Positions 28,101-35,845 of a stretch of DNA of 64,000 bases are shown piece by piece. How positions within the stretch are numbered: the first letter of the stretch is position 1; each line of letters begins with the position of its first letter. The DNA comes from Noviherbaspirillum soli. Lineage in GTDB: Bacteria > Pseudomonadota > Gammaproteobacteria > Burkholderiales > Burkholderiaceae_D. The translations under genes and the position numbers were made by a program. The stretch is taken from contig NZ_JACYOX010000002.1 of the NCBI RefSeq assembly GCF_015352955.1, positions 339,234 through 403,233 of the forward strand. The letters are read 5' to 3'. The notes beneath the pieces were generated by a model that was not told the origin of the DNA, did no database searches, and saw nothing but the letters and a program-made list of their open reading frames with translations.

Positions 28101-30513
28101 CCGCTGGCGCTGGAAAACCCGCATTGCGGTGTTCGCGCCGCGGGAAGCGGACCAGGCGTTGACGGCGGCATCGGGCGCGGCGGCATTGCCTGCCATGACG
28201 GCAGGAGGGGCAGGAGGGGCAGGACCAACCGCCTGGGCTGGCAGGGCGCCGCAGGTCGAACCCGGTTTGAGCACCCAAGTCCCGGGCGCCGACCATGACG
28301 CAGCCGGCTTGCCACATCGTCTGTCCGCACCCAGGGGAGAACTGCTGCTACGCTGGAATGCCGCCAGCCAGCTGAGCGAGGTGGGTACAGCGCTCAATGC
28401 CGGCCAGTCAGAATCGCAACCCGTCGCCCGCTACCGCTACGACGCCCGCGGCCGTCGCGCCAGCAAGCACACCACCGCCGGAGATGAGTACTATCTGTAC
28501 GAGGGCACGCAGCTGATCGCTGCGGTAAATATCGATCCAAAGGGCCGGCGCAGCCTGAACCAGTACCTGTACGAAGGATATCGGGCGGTGGCATGGCTGC
28601 GCGAGGGCGTCGCGCATGCGCTGCAGACCGACAGCCGCGGTGCGCTGAGTGAAGTGCGCTCCCTGGCGGACGACGGCAAGCCGGCGCAAACCCTGTGGCG
28701 TGCCGAGCTCGACGCCTGGGGCAATCGCCCCAAAAGCGCGCCGTCCAGCCCGCACGACCCCGGGCTGCGCCTGGTAAACCAGTACGCCGACGGTGAAACC
28801 GGCCTGTCCTACCACATCGCCCGCTACTACGACCCATCGCAAGGCCGTTTCCTGAGCCCCGACCCGGCCGGCATCGCCGACACCCTGTCCGCCAACGTCC
28901 CGCCCGCGCTGCGCCTGGACCTGACCGCGTACGTCGCCGGCCAGCCCTGGCATTACATCGACCCCGACGGCGCCGCCCGCCTGATCTATTACGCCCTAAC
29001 CACCGACGCCAAGGGGAAGCAGCTAGGCGTGAGCCAGGGCTTCACCCGCGCCCGCTGGGCCTTCAGCATCGACGGCATCGAAGCCAGCGGCGACGGTGGC
29101 AGCGATGCGATCAACCAGTTAATGGAAAAGTACGCGAAAAACCAGACGGGGCTGCTGTTCGATGGAGGCGGGGATTATTTGACGGGCGGGAAGAAGGCTG
29201 TTTCCTGGAATGGGGCTGCGGATGAAACGGTCGATGGGTTCAGGAAGCATTACGGGAAGAATTTGATTGGGTTGCCGAATTTTACGATTGGGAATTTTAG
29301 TAATCGGGATGCGGCGTTGTTGGTGGCGGGATTCTCCAATAATTCCGATGAATCCAAACTGTGCGTAAGCAAGAACTTGCTTTTGCCGCCCATAAAATTT
29401 TCTCCAGAAGATATACCGATAACGCCAACCGATGCTTCTTTGCCGCAACGTTTGCTTAATTGCGGGGATGCTGAGGTATCGACATCAACTGTTGAAGATT
29501 TAAGAAAAAGAAAATTTGTCAAGCTAAATCAAGCAATCTCAATAAACGAAGTATCTCAAATTTATAAAGATTGCAGTGTCAAAGGTTGTCCATCTAATGC
29601 GGGAATTTTTATTGATGGAGCTAGAAATTTTGTGGATAGAGTGCCAGCTGCATATAGCCATCTCCAATTTGCTCCGGAAACACTTGCCGAACTTCTTGTA
29701 AAGAATTTATTAAACAAGAAATTTGTCGAAAAAAATAAAATAGATCAGAAGGATCTGGATTCTATATTTGGTAGGGAAATCAATAAGCAAGATATTATAG
29801 AGGCCTCTAGCCGCGCAAAATGGATTTATGTTTATGGAAGGTGTATGAAGGAAGAAAAAAATCCTTATGAAGGTGAAGGTATGCGCTGTCCTTCTAAAGA
29901 AATTTTATCTACTGCATGGGACGACCTAAAGGATTTGAATAAAAGCTATTTTTCTGAAAGAACTGGTCTTTCTAAGAGCATGTGGGAGTTTCTAAAAAAG
30001 AATGCGTCAGGAGATTTGGTTTCTAATACAGATTATGTAAGAGGTACAAATGAAACTGAAATAATTGATGCAGCTGCATGGGCGGCTTGGGATACTGTCG
30101 AATCTTCATCTCAATGGTTTAAAGCGCTTGTACGCGACAATGCCCCAGGAGGATTGATGGAAAAACTGGCAGTTATTTATTTTCGTATTAGAGAAAGTCA
30201 ATTGATAAGTTATCCTGATTTTGGGTTGAAGTATGATGAGGAAAAGCTTTATCCCCTCGCTTATAAAAAATCCAGCGAGGATCAAAATAAAATAGATTTG
30301 GAAATGGCAATGCGTTTGGCGCGAAGGCATAATGGAGGAACGTGGTGGCTTTCGCTATCCCGCCTAAAGTCAAATGATCCAAAAGATTACGTAAAAAAAA
30401 TTTCGGGGGATTTTAAGCCCGAAGTCTACGGTAATTTTCCATCGCTGCGATGCGTATCGAAAAATGAGATTCAAGAGAGCGGAGTTTTAATGATTCGATT
30501 GAATTTGGATTAA
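25162..30513 (+). CDS. Sec-exported RHS repeat protein with C-terminal toxin-like domain
   Basis: A 1783-residue polymorphic-toxin-type protein. A signal peptide (residues 1-27, ending GWAAEPS) is followed by a DUF6531-like start (VGNPVNLITGNK), many YD/RHS repeats, a Thr/Ser/Ile low-complexity insert near residues 694-720, and the RHS core motif YYDPSQGRFLSPDP at about 1223-1236. PWHYIDPDG at 1262-1270 fits the P-x4-D-P-x-G motif at which RHS cores release their C-terminal domain. The remaining ~510 residues match no family I recognise and contain several cysteines. DNA becomes AT-rich from about 29.1-29.2 kb, as expected for an exchanged toxin tip. The ATG at 25162 starts the signal peptide; a TTG at 25141 is in frame. 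No VgrG, PAAR or EagR gene is near, so export is probably Sec-dependent rather than type VI. Toxic activity is inferred. Confidence 0.85.
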   Translation: MRACLCRILPIALLLLACVIARHGWAAEPSACGPDVAGSPCGEEQVAGLPATGGAPQGVGNPVNLITGNKHQRETDMAALPGALGLELVRHYNSELARPGMPLHGIGRGWQFSYDTRLHAEGRALRIVQADGARRVFTKSALSATLFASANPAEGMVRIARDDSVLHYRWRWPDGRELGFDRNGRLRRIMLPSGEALAIARLADGRLATVTDPQGRSLTFHYLAQAGLRPGRLSAIRHVDTPVGRILYDYGDATPGGLRQQAENLIAVHLPTHHEPGRLRSLDGRGDRPSDYSRSSLRRRYHYEDPRFPAFLTGISVTGAGGDDRQIDQRIARWAYDRNGLAVLSASGKAAQDAAPGSQPHAGAGLIMLDRCTPGRTTLTDGDGRVTIYRHAIVNGAFRLLEARGDGCEGCGPVNLRYGYDRLGRLQEVTRLDAHGKPVEGRREERDAWGRTYASKTVQYAHGRETSRTLVLRQLYRPAGIAAVAPGTSPATSLPASQHGPKQVAMPSVLAGHDHRTVIEYNQRQQALAVTETGYHPADGSMQARTTRYRYAEIAGRSLLSEIDGPLPNGPAGSPADSDITRYEWDARGAHVRRVRHPMGAISEMDYDPHTGRLAVLTLRWERTVRQLRYAYDPLGQVEQVRERALDADGVTVLAERELGLRWNALGRPSALVEADGTVRELEEGEVAGTQAFMASATSAISTISTISTISAPSATSTTSKTSMTSAAMPAIAAARARAPSLAGAAASPALAVPGMLPPAGQTNASVAAPNALWPTQYGDPLTAAAHEALRFDANGRSAERRIDDFGQVVAIRNPGQGWQHARYDEAGRLVEIRDARAAITLARYDAAGRLLRVERTMPGELPEQVDITWRGPERLTETVNIAGHQTHATHYRHAPWGQVSQMQVDIAGSEGGAPVRMSLQSRYDSAGRLISRTLPGGERLAWRYYAGAPYRGQQAGIEQIHWPVWLDALMTRLPETWLDRWRWKTRIAVFAPREADQALTAASGAAALPAMTAGGAGGAGPTAWAGRAPQVEPGLSTQVPGADHDAAGLPHRLSAPRGELLLRWNAASQLSEVGTALNAGQSESQPVARYRYDARGRRASKHTTAGDEYYLYEGTQLIAAVNIDPKGRRSLNQYLYEGYRAVAWLREGVAHALQTDSRGALSEVRSLADDGKPAQTLWRAELDAWGNRPKSAPSSPHDPGLRLVNQYADGETGLSYHIARYYDPSQGRFLSPDPAGIADTLSANVPPALRLDLTAYVAGQPWHYIDPDGAARLIYYALTTDAKGKQLGVSQGFTRARWAFSIDGIEASGDGGSDAINQLMEKYAKNQTGLLFDGGGDYLTGGKKAVSWNGAADETVDGFRKHYGKNLIGLPNFTIGNFSNRDAALLVAGFSNNSDESKLCVSKNLLLPPIKFSPEDIPITPTDASLPQRLLNCGDAEVSTSTVEDLRKRKFVKLNQAISINEVSQIYKDCSVKGCPSNAGIFIDGARNFVDRVPAAYSHLQFAPETLAELLVKNLLNKKFVEKNKIDQKDLDSIFGREINKQDIIEASSRAKWIYVYGRCMKEEKNPYEGEGMRCPSKEILSTAWDDLKDLNKSYFSERTGLSKSMWEFLKKNASGDLVSNTDYVRGTNETEIIDAAAWAAWDTVESSSQWFKALVRDNAPGGLMEKLAVIYFRIRESQLISYPDFGLKYDEEKLYPLAYKKSSEDQNKIDLEMAMRLARRHNGGTWWLSLSRLKSNDPKDYVKKISGDFKPEVYGNFPSLRCVSKNEIQESGVLMIRLNLD
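27261..27296. repeat. In-frame 9-base tandem repeat within the RHS gene
   Basis: Four consecutive 9-base units (GATTTCCAC, GATCTCCAC, GATCTCCAC, GATCTCTGC) encode part of an Ile-Ser-Thr-rich insert between RHS repeats. Because the unit is three codons, length changes keep the reading frame. Confidence 0.8.
28200..28224. repeat. Second in-frame 9-base tandem repeat within the RHS gene
   Basis: GGCAGGAGG occurs twice and partly a third time in direct succession, encoding a short Gly/Ala run in a loop-like insert of the RHS protein. Confidence 0.7.
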
Positions 30514-30516
30514 AAA

Positions 30517-31230
30517 ATGAATAATTTTTTTCATTCGTTTGCATGTATTTTGATTGTATTTAACGTTTATTCATGTTATGCGAGTTCGTCGCAAAAACTT
30601 GAATCATTTCTTGCTGATTTTGTTTGGATAGATTTAAAAAACTGCAAAATTCCAAAAGCGAGAGCACCTCAAAAGATAATGATACATGGTATTGATTTTA
30701 ATCATTATTCAGAAAAAAAATCATACCGGCGTTGGGTAGATGCTGATGGCGACGGAGTGTGCGAATTGTATGACGTTGCTGAGTTAGAGTCATCGAAATT
30801 CACCGGGAAAATTTATGGATTTCCGACAAGAGTAGTCAAATTCCAAAGAAAAAATTGGAAAAAATTTGGCGGAGGGTTAAATGCCTGGATCCCAATGATT
30901 TTGTTTGATAAAGAACGCAATCAAAGAGTCGTTGTTGATTACGTTTATGGTAATGCAGGGTATAGTCCGTCTCTAAAAAGCGTGCCCGCAACTTGTGACG
31001 ATTTGCGCCAATACTTGGCTGTTGGTGCAATGCTATATTTTAAATTTCCAATGATGGCGCGGCGAGATGAGTTAACAAATCCCGACGGGGAATGGAATGA
31101 CATTAAGTCGGCTTGGTTTTATTCTTTTTATATGGAAAAGGAGGAAATTTTGAGCAGTGATTTGCCCTCTAGTTGTAAGGACAAATATAGATTTGTAATT
31201 GACGCGTTATCGGAAAGGCTGGAGAGATGA
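30517..31230 (+). CDS. Exported protein, candidate immunity protein of the RHS toxin (copy 1)
   Basis: A 237-residue protein of unknown family, three bases after the RHS stop. An N-terminal hydrophobic segment (residues 4-20, then YASSSQ) looks like a signal peptide; VYSC could be an atypical lipobox. Cysteines near 43 (NCKIPKAR) and 82 (DGDGVC), a KNW motif at 112-114 and LFDK at 129-132 are matched in the next gene in the same order, so the two are paralogues. The position directly behind an RHS tip and the same AT-rich composition are typical of immunity genes. Export implies that the toxin acts in the periplasm or envelope (inference). Confidence 0.65.
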   Translation: MNNFFHSFACILIVFNVYSCYASSSQKLESFLADFVWIDLKNCKIPKARAPQKIMIHGIDFNHYSEKKSYRRWVDADGDGVCELYDVAELESSKFTGKIYGFPTRVVKFQRKNWKKFGGGLNAWIPMILFDKERNQRVVVDYVYGNAGYSPSLKSVPATCDDLRQYLAVGAMLYFKFPMMARRDELTNPDGEWNDIKSAWFYSFYMEKEEILSSDLPSSCKDKYRFVIDALSERLER

Positions 31231-31904
31231 TATTTTACAATAGCTATGACCCCGGGGTTTGGCTGAAAAAATTGAGCGCAGATATAATGAGTATTCGAAA
31301 AAAGTTTTCTAAGTTTAAGTATTGCTGCAACCATGTAATAAGAAAAAAATCAATATATTTTTTGGGATATATAATGCTGACGTCTTTTTCTCACGCTAAA
31401 GAATTGACTGATGCAGAAATAAAAAACAGGTTTCATGTCGTTCCGGAGCCTACCTGTAAAAAGGTAAAAGCCCGGGAGCCTGCGCTCCCTGTGAACTCTT
31501 TCTGGTATGGTAGATATTATCTTAGCATTGACGGGAAGGCTGATTGTCAAATTCTAGATGTAAAAATAGATTGGATGACCAATCGACCAACTGAATTTAG
31601 AAAGTATCTTAATAGTGTTCTCTATAGGTTTAATGGAAAAAATTGGTCAGAAAATCGAGGATTAAGTTATCCGCCAAAATATAGAATTTTTGATAAAGAT
31701 CGAAAGATAGTCTATATGGTTGTCAAAAATGACGAATACGATTTTCCTGTAAATGAAATTGCATTCTATACTGGTAAGTGGGATGAGGAAGGAAATGGTA
31801 TTGGTGCAATCCAAAATTTATGGGATTGTGGAAAAAGTCAAGCTTGCTACGAAGAATGCATAAATGTTAAGCGAGCTGCATCTTTATATGGTTCGGAAAA
31901 ATAA
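31227..31904 (+). CDS. Exported protein, candidate immunity protein of the RHS toxin (copy 2)
   Basis: A 225-residue protein of unknown family whose ATG overlaps the stop of the previous gene (ATGA). A hydrophobic stretch at residues 42-56 (SIYFLGYIMLTSFSHA) behaves like a signal peptide with an A-H-A-type cleavage site. An internal ATG at 31287 would give a more normal signal-peptide length and is an alternative start. Motifs shared with the upstream protein, in order, are TCKKVKAR (cysteine 77), DGKADC (107), GKNW (137-140) and IFDK (154-157). Extra C-terminal cysteines are in WDCGKSQACYEEC. Probably a diverged duplicate of the immunity gene, kept after toxin-tip exchange or giving added protection. 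Confidence 0.6.
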   Translation: MIFYNSYDPGVWLKKLSADIMSIRKKFSKFKYCCNHVIRKKSIYFLGYIMLTSFSHAKELTDAEIKNRFHVVPEPTCKKVKAREPALPVNSFWYGRYYLSIDGKADCQILDVKIDWMTNRPTEFRKYLNSVLYRFNGKNWSENRGLSYPPKYRIFDKDRKIVYMVVKNDEYDFPVNEIAFYTGKWDEEGNGIGAIQNLWDCGKSQACYEECINVKRAASLYGSEK

Positions 31905-32029
31905 TTCAAGGGTTTAAATAATTAAAGAGGGAATTTGTAGGTTGAAGTGAAAATTTCTTGCCAAAAAAATTTTGAGTCGTCATCTTAGGGTCACACCACC
32001 AGCAAAAACTGCAAATAACTTGAAAAGCC

Positions 32030-32557
32030 ATGGTCCAATACCGTCGCAATTTCCTCTCCGGTGCCAGTTACTTCTTTACTATCGCCTTGCTGAACCGTAC
32101 TTCTTCTTTGCTGATTGACCAAATTGCAATCCTGTGCAACGCATTTCAACCAGTGCAGGCGCAGCGATCCTTCCCCCTCGATGCCGTAGTCGTCATGCCT
32201 GACCACTTGCATTCCCTATGGACGCTACCAAGCGGCGAAGCAGATTACCCAGGCCGCTGGCGTGCAATCAAGACCCGGTTTTCCTGCCAGATTCCCCGTG
32301 GCGAATGGCGTAGTGCAAGTCGCGCAAGGAAGGGGGAACGTGGAACCTGGCAAAGTCAGTGCCGGGAGCGCGCCTTGTGTGATGAGCGCGATAAGACGCG
32401 GCACGTCGACTACATTCCTTTCAATCCGGTGAAGCATGGCCAGATATCGCACGTGGTGCAGTGGACTTCTTCCTCATTTCACCGGTTTGTACGTCAGGGG
32501 ATTTATCCGGTTGATGGGGGTGGCGGGGAGGCTGGGAGCGGAGGTTCTGGTGAATGA
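32030..32557 (+). CDS. REP-associated tyrosine transposase (RAYT, IS200/IS605-like)
   Basis: A 175-residue Y1 transposase-like protein. The family start YRRNFLSGASYFFTIALL, the HUH metal motif in VVVMPDHLHSLWTLP (H-L-H) and the HVDYIPFNPVKHG segment with the nucleophilic tyrosine are all present, as is SSFHRFVRQGIYP near the end. Such proteins are single-copy housekeeping transposases linked to REP hairpins rather than mobile IS elements. The segment usually reading WEH is CRER here, so some decay is possible. A REP-like hairpin lies immediately downstream. Confidence 0.85.
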   Translation: MVQYRRNFLSGASYFFTIALLNRTSSLLIDQIAILCNAFQPVQAQRSFPLDAVVVMPDHLHSLWTLPSGEADYPGRWRAIKTRFSCQIPRGEWRSASRARKGERGTWQSQCRERALCDERDKTRHVDYIPFNPVKHGQISHVVQWTSSSFHRFVRQGIYPVDGGGGEAGSGGSGE

Positions 32558-32564
32558 GGCAGGG

Positions 32565-34289
32565 ATGGCCCGGGTTTCACCGCGCTCAACCCAGGCTACG
32601 GGTGCTGACATCACAACCGGTCTGTATACCTGCTCTGGCTTCAAGCCGTTGAATGTCCGGACCGCCGACAACTTCTGGCACCGCCTGCGCGGGCTGATGT
32701 TCGCACACCCTCTGGAGCCAATGAGCGCCTTGCTTCTGACCCGTTGCGCCAGCATCCATACCGCCTTCATGCGGCAAACCATCGATGTTCTCTATCTCGA
32801 CACTCACGGCGTGGTCCTGCGCTGCGTCGCCGACATCCCCCCGTGGCGCGCCAGTGCCAGGCCGGGTGCAAAGCATGTGCTGGAAATGGCCGCCGGCAGC
32901 ATCACGCGGTTGGGCATCGCGCCTGGGCACCGTCTGGCCCATCCCTTTTTCAACAAGCAAGCCGCGATACCCTCCCACCCCCAGCGCGGTGCCTCGATGA
33001 CCGAGTTCATCATCGTCGCCCCGGTGTTGCTGCTGGTCGGCCTGGCGCTACTTCAATACGCACTGCTGTTCTTCACCAAGAACCAGGTCAACCATGCCGG
33101 CTTCATGGCGGTGCGGGCCGGCAGCATGCACAATGCGACCGCCGAGTCCATCAGCGCCGCCTACCTGCGCCATCTGGCGCCGCTGTACGGCGGCGGCAGC
33201 AATGCCGAGGAAGTGGCGCAGGCGGCGGCGCGGGCGGCGGTCGACATGCAGGGTAACTTCCGCCTCGAGCTGATCAATCCCGCCAAGGCCAGCTTTGATG
33301 ACTTCAGCGAGCTGGAACTGAAGGAAAAGCACAATACCAATGCCCGCGTGCTGCCCAATTCGTCGCTGGCGCTGCGCAATCCCGCCATCATCAAGGCCAG
33401 TTCGGGCCAGAACATCTTCGACGCCAATCTGCTCAAGGTGCGCATCACTCATGGCTACCGGCCGGGCGTGCCGCTGGTGGCCAAGGTGTTCGCCGGCGGC
33501 TTGCAGGTAGCCGACGATGGCAAGGACAGCTTTGTCAGCGCCTTGCTGGCCAAGGGCAGGGTGCCGGTGGTCACCGATATCACGCTGCACATGAACAGCG
33601 ATGCCTTCGAGTGGTCGAACCCGGTCTGGGTTTCGCCGGAGGGCGCCAGGTCTGCCGATCCCGCCGGACCAGGCGGTTCGTCGAATCCGCCTGCTTCGCA
33701 GCCTCCCACCTCGTCCGACCCGGCCGGTAACCAAGGCAGCGGCGATCCGCCAGCGCCACCCACCAATGGCAACGATCAACCCGCGCCCGGCAATGACGAC
33801 GCCAATACGCCAGCCAACGCCACTTCCGACAGCGGCACCGCCTGTGGCGGAGCGCCGTGCCCGGTTTGCAAGGCGGATGTGCCCGCGTCGGACGATCTGG
33901 ACTTGCCGTCCGATGTGCTGTTCGACTTCGACCAGGCAACGCTGAAATTGGAGGGAAAGGAAGAACTGGACAGTTTGATAGAGGAAGCAAAAGCGTCGGT
34001 GCAAGATGGCGAGCAGGTTGCCGGCCTGACACTGACAATCAGCGGCTATACCGATCAGCTCGGCAGCGATGCGGTCAACCTGAAGCTGTCGCAGGCGCGG
34101 GCGGAAGCGGTGCGGGATTACCTGAAGGCCAACGGTTTGCCGGACGTGCCGATCACGGTGCGCGGCATGGGCGCGGCCGATCCCAAGGTGCCGCTGTCAA
34201 GTTGCGCGGGCAGCGGTCAGGAGCAGCAGGACTGCCTGGCGCCAAACAGGCGGGTAGTGATAAGTGTGAGGCGGGCAGGGCAGGCCTGA
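32565..34289 (+). CDS. DUF192-TadE-OmpA fusion protein
   Basis: A 574-residue protein with three distinct domains in one open frame. Residues 36-125 match DUF192: W-H-R-L-R-G-L, CASIHTAFMRQTIDVLYLD and PWRASARPGAKHVLEM. Residues 141-190 are a TadE-like segment with a membrane helix (GASMTEFIIVAPVLLLVGLA). A Pro/Asn/Asp-rich linker with a CGGAPCPVC motif precedes an OmpA C-terminal peptidoglycan-binding domain at about 450-570 (VLFDFDQATL, SGYTDQLGSD, NRRVVISV). The ATG at 32565 lies just before the REP hairpin and has AGGCAGGG before it; ATGs at 32514 and 32436 are also in frame. No other tad pilus genes are nearby. Separate translation from the ATG at 32997 is possible but shows no Shine-Dalgarno. 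Confidence 0.75.
   Translation: MARVSPRSTQATGADITTGLYTCSGFKPLNVRTADNFWHRLRGLMFAHPLEPMSALLLTRCASIHTAFMRQTIDVLYLDTHGVVLRCVADIPPWRASARPGAKHVLEMAAGSITRLGIAPGHRLAHPFFNKQAAIPSHPQRGASMTEFIIVAPVLLLVGLALLQYALLFFTKNQVNHAGFMAVRAGSMHNATAESISAAYLRHLAPLYGGGSNAEEVAQAAARAAVDMQGNFRLELINPAKASFDDFSELELKEKHNTNARVLPNSSLALRNPAIIKASSGQNIFDANLLKVRITHGYRPGVPLVAKVFAGGLQVADDGKDSFVSALLAKGRVPVVTDITLHMNSDAFEWSNPVWVSPEGARSADPAGPGGSSNPPASQPPTSSDPAGNQGSGDPPAPPTNGNDQPAPGNDDANTPANATSDSGTACGGAPCPVCKADVPASDDLDLPSDVLFDFDQATLKLEGKEELDSLIEEAKASVQDGEQVAGLTLTISGYTDQLGSDAVNLKLSQARAEAVRDYLKANGLPDVPITVRGMGAADPKVPLSSCAGSGQEQQDCLAPNRRVVISVRRAGQA
32570..32604. repeat. REP-like palindromic hairpin
   Basis: A GCC-C-GGGTT arm and an AACCC-A-GGC arm enclose a loop containing TTCACCGCGCTC, closely resembling the REP units of beta- and gammaproteobacteria that carry GGGTTTC...CGCTCAACCC. 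It sits 13 bases after the RAYT stop, the usual RAYT-REP arrangement, and overlaps the 5' end of the next reading frame. Confidence 0.65.
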
Positions 34290-34397
34290 CGCCGGATTCG
34301 ATCCAAGACGGGGCCTGACACTGCAGATTTACTGCATCGCGGTTTCTGCCCTTTCGCCTACGGCATGGCCGGTAATGAAACGGCCCAAGCACAAGAA

Positions 34398-34433
34398 GCG
34401 CTGATCGCGCTGATCGCGCTGATCGTGCCGATC
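34398..34433. repeat. Intergenic 9-base tandem repeat
   Basis: GCGCTGATC occurs three times in a row, followed by a variant (GTGCCGATC), between the fusion gene and tolC, which converge here. Each unit contains GATC, the Dam recognition sequence. Confidence 0.75.
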
Positions 34434-34485
34434 GCGTCGGCTCGTGGCCGCTGCACTATGAAGTGCCCGCGCGCTGACCTAGCGC

Positions 34486-35826
34486 TCAGAACGACTGCAG
34501 CAGCGCATTCACCTGCGTCAGGTCTTCCTCGCGCAGCACGCCGGCCGCCGATTTCAGGCGCAGGCTGTTGACCAGGGTGTCGTAGCGGGCGCGCGCCAGG
34601 TCGCGCCGGGTGGCGTAGAGCTGCTGCTGCGCATTGAGCACGTCGATATTGATGCGCACGCCCACCTGGTAGCCAAGCCGGTTCGATTCCAGCGCAGACT
34701 GGCTCGACACTTCCGCCGCCTGCAGCGCCCGCACCTGGGCCAGGCCGCTGTTGATGCCCAGGAAAGCCTGGCGTGCGCCCTGGGTGGCGACACGGCGGGC
34801 GTTTTCCAGGTCGGCCCGGCTGCGCTCCTCCAGCGCGATCGATTCCCGTACCCGGCTGGTCACTGCGAAGCCCGAGAACAGCGGGATATTCCACTGCACG
34901 CCGATGTTGCTGGTGTTGGAGACGATGCCGGATGCCTGGTTCACTGCAGTGGGCAGCACGCCGCTCTGGTTCGAATGGGTGCGGCTGGCCACCAGGTCCA
35001 GCGTCGGATAATGGCCAGCCCGGTTCTTGCTGATTTCGCGCCGCGCCACTTCCAGCGACAACTGCTGCGCCATCACGCCGTAGTTACGGGTCTCGGCGCT
35101 GTCTATCCACGGCTCGATGCGTTCCGGGTCCGGCCGGGGCAGCAGCAGGCCGGGTTTCAGCGTCGCGAGGTCGCCGGCCGGGCGGCCGATGATCTGCTGC
35201 AGCGCGCTGCGCTTGACTTCCAGGTCATTCATGGCCGCCGACTCCTGCGCTTCGGCCAGGTCGTAGCGCGCCTGGGCTTCCTGGCTGTCGGTGATGGTGG
35301 CGGTGCCGACCTCGAAATTGCGCTTGGCCGAGGCCAGCTGCTCGGTGATCGCAACCTTCTGCGCCTGCACCGTGGCCAGCACATCCTGTGCCGCCAGCAC
35401 GTCGAAATAGGCCTGCGCCACCCGCACGATCAGGTCCTGCTGGGCCTGCGCGAACTGGGCTTCGCTGACCGCGGTCAGCAGCTTGCCCTGCTGGTAGGTT
35501 TCCCAGTTCGCCCAGCGCAGCAGCGGCTGCGCCAGCGACACCGTGTAGCTGTTGACGGTGGCGCCGCTGTCGCGTCGCACATTCAGGCTGGAGATATCCA
35601 CCGTGCCGTCGGTGCGCACATAGCTGCCGGTGACGCCGACGTTGGGCAGCAGTCCGGCCAGGCCCTGCGGCGCGCGTTCCGCGCCGGCCGTCAGCGCCGC
35701 CCGGGCGCCGGCAAACACCGCGTCATTCGCCAGCGCCTCCCGGTAAACCTGCAACAGGTCGGCGGCCTGCGTCTGGCAGGCGAAGAAGGTGGTGGCAAAC
35801 AGGGCGGCAAGGCGGGATAGGCGCAT
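34486..35826 (-). CDS. TolC family outer-membrane channel protein
   Basis: A 446-residue outer-membrane efflux/type I secretion channel. The signal peptide ends CQTQA-ADLL near residue 22. The family pattern is clear: LLQVYREALANDAVF at the mature start, PLLRWANWETYQQGK, LIVRVAQAYFDVLAA, and NIPLFSGFAVTSRVRES with RLGYQVGVRINIDVLNAQQQLY in the second half. No lipobox, unlike the OprM-type protein at 14354. The ATG at 35826 is preferred for its GGAG and for starting the signal peptide. It is the last gene of a run with pcm, rhodanese and an RND pump that lacks its own outer-membrane factor, so it may serve that pump. Confidence 0.94.
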   Translation of the reverse strand: MRLSRLAALFATTFFACQTQAADLLQVYREALANDAVFAGARAALTAGAERAPQGLAGLLPNVGVTGSYVRTDGTVDISSLNVRRDSGATVNSYTVSLAQPLLRWANWETYQQGKLLTAVSEAQFAQAQQDLIVRVAQAYFDVLAAQDVLATVQAQKVAITEQLASAKRNFEVGTATITDSQEAQARYDLAEAQESAAMNDLEVKRSALQQIIGRPAGDLATLKPGLLLPRPDPERIEPWIDSAETRNYGVMAQQLSLEVARREISKNRAGHYPTLDLVASRTHSNQSGVLPTAVNQASGIVSNTSNIGVQWNIPLFSGFAVTSRVRESIALEERSRADLENARRVATQGARQAFLGINSGLAQVRALQAAEVSSQSALESNRLGYQVGVRINIDVLNAQQQLYATRRDLARARYDTLVNSLRLKSAAGVLREEDLTQVNALLQSF

Positions 35827-35845
35827 AAAGTCTCCGGCGTGGATT

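Noticed and set aside
31991..32212. A short minus-strand frame at the RAYT gene
   Set aside because: Antisense to the transposase, whose family motifs are clear on the plus strand.
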